A stretch of DNA of 6,794 nucleotides from Ignavibacteriales bacterium (lineage in GTDB: Bacteria > Bacteroidota > Ignavibacteria > Ignavibacteriales > Melioribacteraceae), in NCBI GenBank assembly GCA_027080245.1, contig JALWSN010000219.1, forward strand, positions 1-6,794, read 5' to 3'. Below, in pieces: positions 6,086-6,794 of the stretch. Each line of letters starts with the position of its first letter. Position 1 is the first letter of the stretch. Both the position numbers and the translations under genes were made by a program. The notes under the pieces were generated by a model that did no database searches, was not told where the DNA came from, and worked only from the letters and a program-made list of their open reading frames with translations.

Positions 6086-6794
6086 TTGTCCGGTAAAAAA
6101 AGAGCTTTAATTACAGGCGGTTCGAGAGGGATTGGCAAGGGAATTGTGGAAGAGTTCCTTTCTAGCGATTTTGCCGACGTTGTTTTTATTTACAAAAGTT
6201 CCAAAGAGCAAGCCGAGGAAATTGTTAGCAAGTTTGCCGCGTTGGGAAAAAAAGTTTTGGCGTTGCAAGCCGACGCTTCGGATTTTAAGCAAGTAGGCGA
6301 AGCGGTAACCAAAGCTCAAGAATTCTTGGGCGGAGTGGATATTTTGGTAAACAACGCTGGGGTTACACGGGACAATCTTTTGCTTAGAATGAGCGAAGAA
6401 GATTTCGACAGCGTAGTGAACACAAATTTAAAAAGCGTTTTTAATTTTACGAAAGCCGTCATGAGAATAATGTTAAAACAGCGGAACGGCAGCATTATTA
6501 ACATTTCTTCGGTAGTTGGAATAATGGGAAACGCCGGGCAGGCAAATTACGCCGCTTCGAAAGCCGGAATAATCGGGTTCACAAAATCCATTGCCAGAGA
6601 AATTGCTTCGCGCAACATTCGCGTAAACGCAATAGCTCCGGGCTACATTCAAACGGACATGACAGCAGGTTTAACCGACGAACAAAAAAAAGCTTTAACC
6701 CAAAGCATTCCGCTTAATAGAATCGGAACGCCGGAGGACATTGCCAAAGCTGTAAAGTTTTTAGCCTCGGACGATGCCGGTTACATTACAGGTC
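6086..6794 (+). CDS. fabG: 3-oxoacyl-ACP reductase (3' end cut by window edge)
   Basis: FabG is the NADPH-dependent reductase of beta-ketoacyl-ACP, the first reduction in each elongation cycle. It is a short-chain dehydrogenase. 236 codons are visible, and the family is about 245-250 residues, so only the last ten or so are missing. The cofactor loop GGSRGIG is at 11-17 and NNAG at 89-92. The catalytic residues are Asn114 in NTNLKS, Ser142 in INISSVVG, Tyr155 and Lys159 in YAASK. The motif APGYIQTDMT (184-193) and the final visible YITG, which normally precedes the C-terminal VNGG, confirm the subfamily. The start is TTG with a good ribosome site. The sequence is intact up to the window edge. 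Context with fabH and fabD makes the fatty-acid role much more likely than another SDR function. Confidence 0.96.
   Translation, partial: MSGKKRALITGGSRGIGKGIVEEFLSSDFADVVFIYKSSKEQAEEIVSKFAALGKKVLALQADASDFKQVGEAVTKAQEFLGGVDILVNNAGVTRDNLLLRMSEEDFDSVVNTNLKSVFNFTKAVMRIMLKQRNGSIINISSVVGIMGNAGQANYAASKAGIIGFTKSIAREIASRNIRVNAIAPGYIQTDMTAGLTDEQKKALTQSIPLNRIGTPEDIAKAVKFLASDDAGYITG

Overview
The window is an ordinary, well-packed piece of bacterial chromosome, fairly AT-rich with very AT-rich intergenic DNA. The gene families and the order yceD-rpmF-plsX-fabH-fabD-fabG are widespread in bacteria. A TAnnTTTG-like promoter before yceD and the general protein style point to the Bacteroidota/Chlorobi/Ignavibacteria side of the tree. 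That placement is an inference and no marker gene fixes it.

Left part (1-1875, minus strand): sucD (succinyl-CoA ligase alpha subunit) is followed by a clear hairpin-plus-T-tract terminator. Next come ndk (nucleoside diphosphate kinase, TTG start with a strong Shine-Dalgarno) and a NUDIX hydrolase of the ADP-ribose pyrophosphatase type. The NUDIX start overlaps the ndk stop as TAATG, and the gene runs off the left edge. The theme is nucleotide and energy metabolism: SucCD makes an NTP from succinyl-CoA, Ndk balances the NTP pools and the NUDIX enzyme probably removes nucleotide-sugar or ADP-ribose type compounds.

Middle (1876-2333): a 458-base divergent intergenic region. Its flanks are extremely AT-rich, but about 2050-2180 is a GC-richer island that no gene explains. 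It is the least explained part of the window.

Right part (2334-6794, plus strand): yceD (DUF177), rpmF (ribosomal protein L32, zinc-ribbon form, 58 codons), plsX, fabH, fabD and, after a 106-base gap, fabG. fabG starts at TTG and is cut by the right edge about ten residues before its expected end. yceD to fabD look like one transcription unit, with gaps of 9 and 12 bases, an 8-base overlap and a 3-base gap. The cluster joins ribosome assembly (YceD, L32) to fatty acid and phospholipid precursor synthesis. FabD loads malonyl onto ACP, FabH makes the first condensation, FabG reduces the beta-keto product and PlsX turns acyl-ACP into acyl-phosphate for membrane lipid synthesis. acpP and fabF usually follow fabG and would lie just beyond the window.

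I see no CRISPR array, tRNA, rRNA, intact mobile element or defence system, and no convincing new multi-gene system.
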